A stretch of 64,000 nucleotides of DNA from Verrucomicrobiota bacterium (GTDB taxonomy: Bacteria > Verrucomicrobiota > Verrucomicrobiia > Chthoniobacterales > Terrimicrobiaceae). Location of the stretch: the NCBI GenBank assembly GCA_017305195.1, contig JAFKMU010000051.1, positions 55,671-119,670 on the forward strand, read 5' to 3'. Position 1 is the stretch's first letter; the number at the start of each line of letters is the position of its first letter. This document shows positions 47,499 to 56,616 of the stretch, in pieces. The notes under the pieces were generated by a model. That model searched no databases. It was not told where the DNA came from and saw nothing but the letters and a program-made list of their open reading frames with translations. Position numbers and translations under genes: made by a program.

Positions 47499-48480
47499 GA
47501 CGCAGATCGTGGTCGTGCGGGAAATCGGTCTCCGTGTGCTTCTCCGGCTCGAGCGGGTCGGGAGCATCGTAGTGATGCGATCCATCCCAGTCCGACTCAA
47601 ACACCTCGCTCAATCGGGAGACGATCGCGGCATCGGTGATGGTCGTACCGAGTTCGCGGCGGAGGTCGAAGGCGCTGCGATCGATGTTCATCGATCCGAC
47701 CAGCGCATGCTTGTTATCGGAAAGAATCAGCTTCGCGTGGAGGCGGAGGTTCTTTTGTTTATGGACTTTGACACCGAAGCGCTTGAGCACGCGGAGCGAC
47801 GAAAAGGTATCCAGGATATCCCAGTCGCTGATGCCATGGCGTCCGCCGCAGAGCACGCGGACATGCACGCCCCGATCGGCTGCATCGATGAGGCGATCGA
47901 GGATGACGGCATCGACGAACTTCGGGTGCTGCACGCACAGCGTCTTCTCGGCCGCATCAATGAAGCGAGCCATATGGATGCGGGAATTGGCATTACTCCA
48001 AAGCAGCCCGGTTTCCTCGCTCGGAAGCCAGTCGCGATGCTCCCAGTCGGCCTCGAAGCCCTCGATGACCTGGGCCACGCGCTCCGGGTCCTGGGTGACC
48101 ACACCGTAATCCCGCGTCTGGGTGAAGTACTTCTCGCAGAGGTTGAAGGTCGCGATGAGGGCGGCTTCCTTGTCGATCACAATCGACTTCTCATGCGTCA
48201 CGTAAAACTTCGGGTTGGCCCACTGAATATTTACGCCATTGTTCTGGAAATACTCAAAGGTCGCGTCATTGGCGCGATCCCCACCCGACCGCTTGGGGTT
48301 GAGCATGACCCGCACATCCACTCCCGCGTTCTTTCGGTCCACCACGGCCTGGAGGAGCGATGGCTCGGAAAAGGTGAATTGTTTGATCAGCAGCGAGTGC
48401 TTGGCTGTCCGAATGAACTCCCGAACAGGACTGACTCCATCGTCGGGCTCAACTATGAGGTGAGGGATGGGAAGAAACAT
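47491..48480 (-). CDS. Phospholipase D-like protein (cardiolipin synthase-like)
   Basis: 329 residues with two HxK(x4)D motifs: THEKSIVIDKEAALIATFN (first) and RLHAKLILSDNKHALVGSMNID (second), the pair expected of a PLD fold. Also QFTFSEPSLLQAVVDRKNAGVDVRVMLNP. No N-terminal membrane helices, unlike typical cardiolipin synthases, so a soluble phosphodiesterase or nuclease is equally possible. ATG 48480 is preferred (GGAAAG just upstream); a GTG at 48501 is in frame. Confidence 0.83.
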   Translation of the reverse strand: MFLPIPHLIVEPDDGVSPVREFIRTAKHSLLIKQFTFSEPSLLQAVVDRKNAGVDVRVMLNPKRSGGDRANDATFEYFQNNGVNIQWANPKFYVTHEKSIVIDKEAALIATFNLCEKYFTQTRDYGVVTQDPERVAQVIEGFEADWEHRDWLPSEETGLLWSNANSRIHMARFIDAAEKTLCVQHPKFVDAVILDRLIDAADRGVHVRVLCGGRHGISDWDILDTFSSLRVLKRFGVKVHKQKNLRLHAKLILSDNKHALVGSMNIDRSAFDLRRELGTTITDAAIVSRLSEVFESDWDGSHHYDAPDPLEPEKHTETDFPHDHDLRHE

Positions 48481-48516
48481 TCTTTCCACTCCGCTTAACA
48501 CATAATTTCACAAAGA

Positions 48517-48544
48517 AAAGCGCCCGTTTTGCAACGGGCGCTTT
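48517..48544 (-). terminator. Rho-independent terminator of the RRM protein gene
   Basis: A perfect 12-base stem (48517-48528 with 48533-48544) and a 4-base loop; on the minus strand the stem runs into TTTTCTTTG. It lies 40 bases behind the RRM gene and immediately before the PLD gene on the same strand, insulating the two. Confidence 0.9.
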
Positions 48545-48584
48545 CGCAAGTAACTTTCTTTAAAACAGGTCAGGAAATCGTGGA

Positions 48585-48953
48585 TCAGTTACGACGACGA
48601 TCGTACCCGCCACCACCACGGCGATCACGGTCGCGATCGCGGTCGCGGTGCTCACGGAATCCACCGCCGCCGCCGCCCTCGCCGCCGAAGTCACGCCGCG
48701 GAGGACGGTCTTCCTTGGGACGGGCTACGCTCACCGAGATCGGGCGACCATCGAAGGTCTTTCCGTTCAGCGATTCGATGGCTTTCTGTCCTTCTTCCTC
48801 CGTGCTCATGGTGACGAAACCAAAGCCGCGAGGGCGTTGGGTCATACGATCCATGACGAGGTGGGTGTCCGTAACAGTGCCAACAGTGGCGAAGAGTTCC
48901 TCCAGAGCCTGTTCAGTGGTTTTGAAGGAGAGGTTGCCTACGTAGAGTTTCAT
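48585..48953 (-). CDS. RRM-type RNA-binding protein
   Basis: 122 residues from ATG 48953 (MKLYVGNLSFKTTEQALEELF). A single RRM: RNP-2 KLYVGNLS, RNP-1 RGFGFVTM, then AIESLNGKTFDGRPISVSVARPK, followed by a Gly/Arg/Asp-rich tail (RDRDRDRDRRGGGGYDRRR). This layout is common for small bacterial RNA chaperone-like proteins with an acidic/basic tail. Followed by a strong terminator, so monocistronic. A weak -35/-10 pair may lie upstream at about 49060-49090 but it is not convincing. Confidence 0.95.
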   Translation of the reverse strand: MKLYVGNLSFKTTEQALEELFATVGTVTDTHLVMDRMTQRPRGFGFVTMSTEEEGQKAIESLNGKTFDGRPISVSVARPKEDRPPRRDFGGEGGGGGGFREHRDRDRDRDRRGGGGYDRRRN

Positions 48954-49113
48954 ATGTGGAGTTCTTTGCAGAGGGATCAAAAACCTAGGTAGGAGCAGGA
49001 CCTGACTGTGTCTGGGGAACCGAGCTTTCTATCCGAAGAGTTCAATGACCTGAGCGTTTCGCGGTAAATAAGTACGATTTTACTCGCCAGACAAGTGCAA
49101 ATGATGCGTCCCC

Positions 49114-52100
49114 CTAGGCAATCGCCTTGGAATCGCCTTCCGCAGGGCCATTTTTCTCGCCCTCTCCCCTCTGGAAAAACGGAATTTTATCCAGAACTCG
49201 CTCCTGAAAATACTCCATGTAGACATAGAATACCGGAGTACAAAATAGGGTCAAAACCTGAGCCACGATCAGCCCGCCCACAATGCAGAGGCCCAACGGC
49301 TGGCGAGAGGCTCCGTCCGCGCCGAACCCGAATGCCATCGGCAATGCGCCAAAAATAGCGGCAAAGGTAGTCATGAGGATCGGGCGCACACGCTCGATGG
49401 CCGCCTCCTCAGCCGCCGCCTCGATAGTGAGGCCGTCCTTGCGCCGCATGATGGCAAAGTCGACGAGCATGATGCCGTTCTTCTTGATCAGGCCCAGCAG
49501 GAGAAAGATGCCAATGAACCCATACAGGTCGAGCGTCATGTCAAACATCCGCAGGGTGATCAAGCCCCCCAACCCTGCCACCGGCAGCGTCGAAAGGACT
49601 GTGATCGGGTGGATGTAGCTCTCATAGAGCACACCCAGGATGATATACATGACAAAGATGGCGATGATGAGCAGGACGATCATCGCCTTGACCGTCTGGA
49701 TGAACTGCGCGCTGGAACCCGCCGGAGCGCCAGCTACCGCAGGCGGCAGCACCTGCGCTGCGGCGGTCTGAATGGCGCTCGTGGCCTCACTCGTCGGGAA
49801 GCTCGGATCGAGGTTATAAAAGATGGTGACCGAGGTGATCTGGTTGATGTGGTTGATCGACTCCGGCCCGGTCTTGACGCTGGCTTTCACCAGGGACTTG
49901 AGCGGCACCATGTCGCCAGCCGAGTTTCTCACCCACAGGAGCGCCAGATTATCCAGTTGCGAGCGGTATTTATCGAGCAGCTCCACGATGACCCAGTAGA
50001 CATTGAGCGGAGTCTTGATCTGACTCGCCTCCCCTTGGGTAAAGGCAATCGCAAGGGTCTGCTCAATCGCCTGGGCCGTCACGCCATAGGACGAAGCCTG
50101 ATCACGCAGGATTTCCAGATCGAGCATGGGCGTATTGGTACGCATGTCGCTCGACACACCAACGAAGCCGGGGTTGGCTCGCATCTTGGCCATGAGATCG
50201 CCCGCGGCCTTATAAAGGAGCGCGGGGTCCGTGCCCGTAAGCTGATAGGCAAACTGGCCTTGGGTGTTGTTCGTCGCTCCCGTATCGATATTGAGCGTCG
50301 GGAACGGCTGCAGCAACGGGACGACGCCCGGAATCTCACTCCGGATCTTTGCAATCACCTCCCGCGTGATCTGGGCAATCGGAGCACGCTGGTTCTCAGG
50401 CTTCAGAAAGATCACGGCCAGCCCCATGGAGTTGGTGAGCTGGTTGTTCTGGAGGCCCGTCACAGTGATGGCCTGGCGCACTCCGGGCACGGATTCCGCC
50501 ACCCGCATGATGCGGTCCTGATAGTCCTGTATCTGCGCAGGCGAGGTTCCCTCCGACGTCAGGAACACGCCTCTGATCATTCCGCTGTCCCCCACCGGGA
50601 GAAAACCCTTGGGTATCGTGATAAAGAGATAGATGGTGACACCTAGCGAGACGAGCCACAGAGCCAGCGCGAGAGGCTTGCGGCGCATCATCCAGCCGAG
50701 CGAGGCCTTGTAGTGCCGCTTAAAGGCATCAAAATATTTGTTGAACCACCGCTGGTAACCCGACTCCGTTTCGGATTTCCGAAGCATGCGGGCGCATAGC
50801 ATCGGAGATACCACGATCGCAACCACGCCAGAGAGCACTATGGCAACCACAATGGTAATCGCCATCTCGTGGAACATGCGCCCGATGATTCCCGGCATGA
50901 AGACGATCGGGATGAAGATCGCCGCTAGGGAAAGCGTCATCGAGAGGACGGTGAAGCTGATCTCCTTGGCGCCGATCAGGGCGGCAACTGTCGGCGGTTT
51001 TCCATCCTCGAGATGGCGAACGGTATTCTCCAGCACGACGACGGCATCATCGACCAGCAGGCCGACGGCCAGTGTGAGCGCCATGAGAGAGAGGTTGTCC
51101 AGGCTGTAGCCGAGCAGGAGCATCACCGCAAAGGTCATCAGCAAGGCCAGAGGGAGCGCCACCGCTGGCACGACAGTTTCCCGCACACGACCCAGGAAGA
51201 GAAAGACAACCAGCACCACCAGGGCAAAAGCGATCAGGATGGTGAGCTTCACATCGTTGATGCTCTCGACGATCTGCACAGAGCGGTCAAAGGTGATATA
51301 GGTGTCGATGGAGGCCGGGAGGGAGGACCTGAGAGCACTCAGGGTCTTGCGGACGCTTTTCGCCACCTGCACGTCATTGGCGCCCGGTGCGGGCGTCACT
51401 GCCACCACGGTGTAGGCAGAACGAGGAGGCTCTACCGCGGACCAAAACTTCATCTGCAGGTACTGCTTTTGCAGGCCGTCAACAGTATTGCCGATATCGC
51501 GCAGGCGCACGGGAGCGCCATTCTTATAAGCGATCACGAGATCGTTGTACTCCGCCGAGTGAAGCAACTGGCCCTTGGGATTGATGATGAACTGGAGCGA
51601 ATTGCCATAGATCTCGCCTCCCGGGGTGAAGACGTTGGCCGAGGTGATGGCATTCGAAACATCCGCCACCGTCATCTCGCGGGCGGAAAGCGCGTTGGGA
51701 TCGAGCTGTACGCAGATGGCGCGGGGAGAACCGTAAACCTGGGCATTGGACACTCCGTCGAGCATCATCATGCGCTGCGCGACCATCGTATTTGCGTAGT
51801 CGTAGAGGTCGCCGAGCGTGAGAGTATCGGTAGCCAGGGCGATGTAGACGATCGGCTGGGTATTCGGATTGGTCGTCTGGAAGGCCGGTGGGGCAGGCAG
51901 ATCGCTGGGCAGATTGCCCATGGCCCGCTGGATGGCCGCCTGCACCTCGGCCTCGGCCTGACCCATCGGCTTGTCCAGGCCAAACTGGAGCACGATCGTA
52001 CTGGTGCCCTCCTGGTTCTTCGAGGTGATGAGATTCAGATCCTCGATCTGCATCATCTGGATCTCCAATGGCGTCGACACGTTGTCGGCCATGATCTCCG

Positions 52101-52266
52101 GGCTGGCTCCGGGATAGTTGGTCGTCACCGTGATCACGGGGTACGCCACATCCGGCAGATCGCTCACCGGGAGAAGGAAATACGCAGCAACACCAAAGAT
52201 GGCGGCGGAAAACGCGCAAAGCGTCGTCATCACCGGCTTGCGAATGAACGGCTCGGAGAGATTCAT
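49114..52266 (-). CDS. RND efflux transporter, HAE1/MdtC-like (pump 2)
   Basis: Drug-efflux pump subunit, 1050 residues, normal length. N-terminal FIRKPVMTTLCAFSAAIFGVAAYFLLPVSDLPDVAYPVITVTTNYPGASPEI, the helix 4 proton-relay Asp pair in LAVGLLVDDAVVVLENTVRHLEDG, and later LLGLIKKNGIMLVDFAIMRRKDG. The NYPGASP and PVSDLPDV segments are MdtB/MdtC-like rather than AcrB-like. Downstream partner of a separate adaptor lipoprotein, 12 bases away. It is the second of two RND pumps in tandem; no outer-membrane channel gene follows. Confidence 0.95.
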   Translation of the reverse strand: MNLSEPFIRKPVMTTLCAFSAAIFGVAAYFLLPVSDLPDVAYPVITVTTNYPGASPEIMADNVSTPLEIQMMQIEDLNLITSKNQEGTSTIVLQFGLDKPMGQAEAEVQAAIQRAMGNLPSDLPAPPAFQTTNPNTQPIVYIALATDTLTLGDLYDYANTMVAQRMMMLDGVSNAQVYGSPRAICVQLDPNALSAREMTVADVSNAITSANVFTPGGEIYGNSLQFIINPKGQLLHSAEYNDLVIAYKNGAPVRLRDIGNTVDGLQKQYLQMKFWSAVEPPRSAYTVVAVTPAPGANDVQVAKSVRKTLSALRSSLPASIDTYITFDRSVQIVESINDVKLTILIAFALVVLVVFLFLGRVRETVVPAVALPLALLMTFAVMLLLGYSLDNLSLMALTLAVGLLVDDAVVVLENTVRHLEDGKPPTVAALIGAKEISFTVLSMTLSLAAIFIPIVFMPGIIGRMFHEMAITIVVAIVLSGVVAIVVSPMLCARMLRKSETESGYQRWFNKYFDAFKRHYKASLGWMMRRKPLALALWLVSLGVTIYLFITIPKGFLPVGDSGMIRGVFLTSEGTSPAQIQDYQDRIMRVAESVPGVRQAITVTGLQNNQLTNSMGLAVIFLKPENQRAPIAQITREVIAKIRSEIPGVVPLLQPFPTLNIDTGATNNTQGQFAYQLTGTDPALLYKAAGDLMAKMRANPGFVGVSSDMRTNTPMLDLEILRDQASSYGVTAQAIEQTLAIAFTQGEASQIKTPLNVYWVIVELLDKYRSQLDNLALLWVRNSAGDMVPLKSLVKASVKTGPESINHINQITSVTIFYNLDPSFPTSEATSAIQTAAAQVLPPAVAGAPAGSSAQFIQTVKAMIVLLIIAIFVMYIILGVLYESYIHPITVLSTLPVAGLGGLITLRMFDMTLDLYGFIGIFLLLGLIKKNGIMLVDFAIMRRKDGLTIEAAAEEAAIERVRPILMTTFAAIFGALPMAFGFGADGASRQPLGLCIVGGLIVAQVLTLFCTPVFYVYMEYFQERVLDKIPFFQRGEGEKNGPAEGDSKAIA

Positions 52267-52278
52267 CGAGTGAGGCGA

Positions 52279-53424
52279 CTATTTCGCCGCATCCTGCCGC
52301 GCAGGCAGAGGAGCCGGGGCCTGCCAGAGGGTGGGATTCACCTTCTTGCCAGTGACCAGTCCGAGTTGACCTGCCGTGACAACACGATCACCAGTCGATA
52401 CTCCGCTGGTCACGACGGCAAAGTCGCTGCGCCGCTGCCCCAGAGTCACCGGCTGAAGGGCTACGGAATCATCCGCATTGATCTTGAAGACATAAGGGCC
52501 GGTCTGCCCGACCATCACGCACATCGAGGGAATCGTGACCGCATTTCCCACCGTGGTCAGGATCAGGCGGACGTTGACAAACAACCCCGGCCACAGCAAG
52601 GCGTCGGGATTGGCAAACGTGCCGCGCAAGGAAAGCGTGCCGGTATTGCTGGCGATGCTGTTGTTGATGAACGTCAGCTTGCCGGGGATGGCCTTGTCGG
52701 GCGCTCCGGGAATCGTCACTTCGATGGGCAGTTCCCCGTTGCTGAAATACTTTCGGATGGCGGTGAAGTCGTTTTCCGAAACGGTGAAGTCGACATAGAT
52801 CGGATCGATCGTCTGGATGTTGATCAACTGGGTGTTGCTCGCCGTCACCAGATTTCCCGCATCGACCATGTAAACGCCTGCCTTGCCATTGATGGGCGAC
52901 TTGATGGTGCAATACCCGAGATTGATCTGGGCATTGTCCAGTTGGCCTTGAGCCGTCAGCACATTGCCTTGAGCCTGGAGCTGATTGGCCTCGGCATTCT
53001 GGAGGTCCGCAAGATCGATCGTTTTTGTCTTATAAAGCTGCTGCTGCCGCTGCAATGTCACATCCGCGTTCGCCAGCTGAGCCTGGGCGGAATCCAGGCT
53101 GCCCTTGGCTTCCTGCACCGCGGCCTGGAAAGGCGCAGGATCGATCTCGGCAATGAGATCCCCCGCCTTCACCAGCGCGCCTTGCTGCACCGCGAAGCGG
53201 GTCAAGGTACCCGTGACCTGGGCTTGGAGGGTTACGTCAGCGATGGTGACGCAATTTCCAAACGTGTTGATCGTAAGCGGCACGTTCTGCTCCTTGGCCA
53301 CGGCGTAGGTCGCGGGTGGCAGAGGAGCGGTCGCCGAGGGCTTGGGACCACACCCGGCGACCCCGACAGTGGTCAGGATTGCAGCATACGTCCGCACCCG
53401 CCAACAGATCCTCACGTCGATCAT
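52279..53424 (-). CDS. RND efflux periplasmic adaptor lipoprotein (pump 2)
   Basis: 381 residues from ATG 53424 giving a lipoprotein signal ending GVAGC, immediately behind the upstream pump gene stop. A longer open reading reaches into that gene but its N-terminus is Arg-rich and not signal-like. Adaptor signatures: QAQVTGTLTRFAVQQGALVKAGDLIAEIDPAPFQAAVQEAKG (lipoyl half), a hairpin (AQAQLANADVTLQRQQQLYKTKTIDLADLQNAEAN), and the C-terminal barrel. Predicted to link the second RND pump to an outer-membrane factor coded elsewhere. Confidence 0.9.
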   Translation of the reverse strand: MIDVRICWRVRTYAAILTTVGVAGCGPKPSATAPLPPATYAVAKEQNVPLTINTFGNCVTIADVTLQAQVTGTLTRFAVQQGALVKAGDLIAEIDPAPFQAAVQEAKGSLDSAQAQLANADVTLQRQQQLYKTKTIDLADLQNAEANQLQAQGNVLTAQGQLDNAQINLGYCTIKSPINGKAGVYMVDAGNLVTASNTQLINIQTIDPIYVDFTVSENDFTAIRKYFSNGELPIEVTIPGAPDKAIPGKLTFINNSIASNTGTLSLRGTFANPDALLWPGLFVNVRLILTTVGNAVTIPSMCVMVGQTGPYVFKINADDSVALQPVTLGQRRSDFAVVTSGVSTGDRVVTAGQLGLVTGKKVNPTLWQAPAPLPARQDAAK

Positions 53425-53425
53425 C

Positions 53426-56400
53426 CTAGGCTGTTGCTTCAGGTGCTTTCGGAGCCTCAGGACCTGACTCGCCGCCCTCCGCCTCTGATTTCTTGCCGAC
53501 AAAGAACTTCTCGACGAAGTAGAACGAAGCCGGGATCAGGAAGATCGAGATGAGAGTGGCCGCGAGCATGCCGCCGATAACCGTCGTACCGAGAATGCGC
53601 CTCGACACCGCGCCGGAACCCGTGGCGATGGCCAGCGGCACCGTGCCGAGGATGAATGCAAACGCCGTCATCAGGATGGGACGCAACCGGAGTTTGGCTC
53701 CAGCCAGGGTCGCTTCGAAGAGCGGCTTCCCTTTCTCGTACTCATCCTTGGCAAATTCCACGATAAGGATCGCGTTCTTGGCGGCCAGACCGATCAGCAT
53801 GACGAGACCGATCTGGGCATAGAGGTTATTCTGCATGCCTCGGGCAGCCAGGCCAGCAAACGCGCCGAACACGGCAATGGGGGTCGTGAGCAGCACGCTG
53901 AAGGGCAGCGACCAGCTTTCATACTGGGCGGCAAGGATCAGGAAGACGAAGAGCAGCGACAGTCCGAAGATCGCAGCCGGGGGCACGCCCTGGGCGGCCT
54001 GCTGTTCCTGGTACGACATGCCGAAGTAATCATATCCCGCTCCCTGCGGCATGGTTTCGGCAAAGACCTCTTCCAGCGCTTTCATAGCCTGGCCCGTGCT
54101 ATATCCCGGCGCCACCGACGCGCTGATCTGGGAGCACCGATACATGTTGTAACGCATCGTGAACTCGGGACCGTAGGTTTTCTCCGGTGTCACGAAGGAG
54201 GACACCGGCACGGACTGACCGTCTTTGTTCGTCACGTAGAAGAGACCGAGATTGGCGATATCCGTACGGTAATCGCCCTCGGCCTGGACATAAACCTGCC
54301 ACTGGAGGCCAAACCGGTTGAAATAGTTGACGAAATACCCGCCAAAGAACGTCTGCACGGTCTGGTAGGCATCCGAGAGGCTGACCCCCTGCACCATGGC
54401 CTGAGCCTGATCGACATTCAGATAGATTTGCGGCACATCCCACAAAGCGGTCGTGAAGAGCGAGGACAGTTCGGGACGTTTCCTCGCCGCCTCCATGAAG
54501 GTTTGTGTATTCTTCGCGATCAGCTCGACCGGCCCGCCCGTACGATCCTCGAGGATGAACGTGACGCCTCCCGAGGTACCGATGCCCGGAATGGCTGGTG
54601 GCGGAAAGGCGAAGGCGGCAGAGGGCTTGGGCAGCGCGGCGACCTCGCGATTGATGTTCTGCTGGATGGCGTTGACCTGGAGTTCCGGCGTCGTGCGTTC
54701 ATCCCAGGGCTTGAGCGTGATGAAGAAGAATCCCGTGTAGGTGCTCTGCACCGTGCTCAGGAGGTTGAAGCCCACGATCGTGGTAACCGACTCGATGCCG
54801 GGCGTCTTCAGCAGAATATTCTCGATATCTGTCGCGGCCTCACTGGTCTGCTGAAGCGACGACGCGCGCGGCAACTGGACTACGCCGAAAAGGTAGCCCT
54901 GATCTTCCTCAGGAATGAAGCCTGAGGGCATCTTGGAGGCAATACCCCCGCCGAGGAGGCCGATGCCGACGATCAGGATGAGGCTGATCACCAGCTTGCG
55001 AATGAGCCCATGACAGACGCTCACATACCCGTTTGTCGCGACGCCAAAGAACTTGTTGAAGCCGCCGAAGAACTTGGCCAAAAGGCCATGCGACTCCTTC
55101 TTGGGGCGCAGCAGCAAAGCGCCGAGCGCCGGACTGAGGGTGAGAGCGTTAAAGGCCGAGATCAGCACCGATACGGCCATCGTGACCGCAAACTGCTGGT
55201 ACATCTGCCCTGTAATACCCGGGATGAACACCGTCGGGATAAACACTGCCGCCAGGATGAGAGCGATGGCAACAACAGGGCCCTGCACCTGGGACATCGC
55301 CTTGATGGCGGCATCCTTGGGCGACAACCCTTCCTCGATATGACTCTCGATCGCCTCCACCACCACGATGGCATCGTCGACGACCAGACCGATCGCCAGG
55401 ACCAGACCAAACAGAGAGAGTGTATTGATCGAGAAACCGAGCATCGGAAACACGGCAAAGGTACCGATGAGGGACACCGGCACAGCGATGAGCGGAATGA
55501 GCGTGGCGCGCCAGCCCTGGAGGAAGATGAAGACCACGATGATGACCAGCACCATCGCCTCGAAGAGCGTCTTCACGATTTCCTTCATGCCCTCGGTCAC
55601 GGCGAGCGTCGTATCGAGTGCGACCGCATACTTGAGGTCGGTGGGGAACAGCTTGGAGGACTGCTCCATGAGCGCGCGGGCCGCCTTCATCGTATCGACG
55701 GCGTTGGACCCCGGCAGCTGGTAAACCGCGATAATGGCAGCGTTCTGCCCGTTAAAGCGTCCCTTGAGGTTGTAGACCTGGGCGCCGAGTTCCACCCGGG
55801 CCACATCGCCCACCTTGACGATGGAACCGTCCTTGTTGGCGCGGATGACGATATTCTTGAAATCCTCCTCCGTAACGAGACGACCGGTGGTATTGACGGT
55901 GAACGTAAAGACCTGTCCTTTCGGCACAGGCTCGGCACCGATCTGACCGGCAGGATTCACGTTATTCTGGGTCTGGACGGCGCGAATGACCTCGGGAACC
56001 GTAATATTAAGAGTAGCCAGTCGATCCGGCTTCACCCAGATGCGCATCGCGTATTCACCCGCACCGAAGATGGTAACGCTACCCATGCCGTTCACGCGGG
56101 TCATCGGGTCGTTGATGTTGATGTACGCGTAGTTGGCGAGGAAGGTCGGATCGTAGGTGCCGTTGGGCGAGTACAGCACGAAAACGCCCAGCGGGGACGA
56201 GAGAGACTGCTCGACGGTGACGCCGTAGTTGCGCACATCGCTCGGGAGCTGCGGCGAAGCCTGCGTCTGGCGCATCTGGGCCAGGATCTGGTCGGTCGTG
56301 GGAATCGTCGATACGCCGAAGATCGTATTCAGCGTCATCATGCCGTTGTTGGCATTGATGGAGTACATGTACTCCATGCCCTCGACGCCGCTCATTTCCT

Positions 56401-56599
56401 GCTCGATCGGGGTGGCCACCGAGGCCTCGACCGTCAGGGCATCAGCGCCGACATAGGTCGTCTGGACCTGAATCTGCGGAGGGACGATATTCGGGAACTG
56501 GGCCACGGGAAGCCCTAGCATCGAGACGATACCCACGATCACCGTGATGATGGCGATGACCATCGCCACAATCGGCCGCCGGATGAAGAAATTCGACAT
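53426..56599 (-). CDS. RND efflux transporter, HAE1/AcrB-like (pump 1)
   Basis: 1057-residue AcrB-type drug pump. N-terminal FIRRPIVAMVIAIITVIVGIVSMLGLPVAQFPNIVPPQIQVQTTYVGADA is an HAE1 hallmark; the helix 4 pair in GLVVDDAIVVVEAIESHIEEG and helix 11 region AAKNAILIVEFAKDEYEKG complete the proton relay. Length is close to AcrB (1049). It is 17 bases behind its AcrA-like adaptor and is followed, one base past its stop, by the second adaptor's start. Regulation: no TetR- or MarR-type regulator lies beside it. Confidence 0.95.
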   Translation of the reverse strand: MSNFFIRRPIVAMVIAIITVIVGIVSMLGLPVAQFPNIVPPQIQVQTTYVGADALTVEASVATPIEQEMSGVEGMEYMYSINANNGMMTLNTIFGVSTIPTTDQILAQMRQTQASPQLPSDVRNYGVTVEQSLSSPLGVFVLYSPNGTYDPTFLANYAYININDPMTRVNGMGSVTIFGAGEYAMRIWVKPDRLATLNITVPEVIRAVQTQNNVNPAGQIGAEPVPKGQVFTFTVNTTGRLVTEEDFKNIVIRANKDGSIVKVGDVARVELGAQVYNLKGRFNGQNAAIIAVYQLPGSNAVDTMKAARALMEQSSKLFPTDLKYAVALDTTLAVTEGMKEIVKTLFEAMVLVIIVVFIFLQGWRATLIPLIAVPVSLIGTFAVFPMLGFSINTLSLFGLVLAIGLVVDDAIVVVEAIESHIEEGLSPKDAAIKAMSQVQGPVVAIALILAAVFIPTVFIPGITGQMYQQFAVTMAVSVLISAFNALTLSPALGALLLRPKKESHGLLAKFFGGFNKFFGVATNGYVSVCHGLIRKLVISLILIVGIGLLGGGIASKMPSGFIPEEDQGYLFGVVQLPRASSLQQTSEAATDIENILLKTPGIESVTTIVGFNLLSTVQSTYTGFFFITLKPWDERTTPELQVNAIQQNINREVAALPKPSAAFAFPPPAIPGIGTSGGVTFILEDRTGGPVELIAKNTQTFMEAARKRPELSSLFTTALWDVPQIYLNVDQAQAMVQGVSLSDAYQTVQTFFGGYFVNYFNRFGLQWQVYVQAEGDYRTDIANLGLFYVTNKDGQSVPVSSFVTPEKTYGPEFTMRYNMYRCSQISASVAPGYSTGQAMKALEEVFAETMPQGAGYDYFGMSYQEQQAAQGVPPAAIFGLSLLFVFLILAAQYESWSLPFSVLLTTPIAVFGAFAGLAARGMQNNLYAQIGLVMLIGLAAKNAILIVEFAKDEYEKGKPLFEATLAGAKLRLRPILMTAFAFILGTVPLAIATGSGAVSRRILGTTVIGGMLAATLISIFLIPASFYFVEKFFVGKKSEAEGGESGPEAPKAPEATA

Positions 56600-56616
56600 G
56601 CTTGTCCTTTAAAAGA

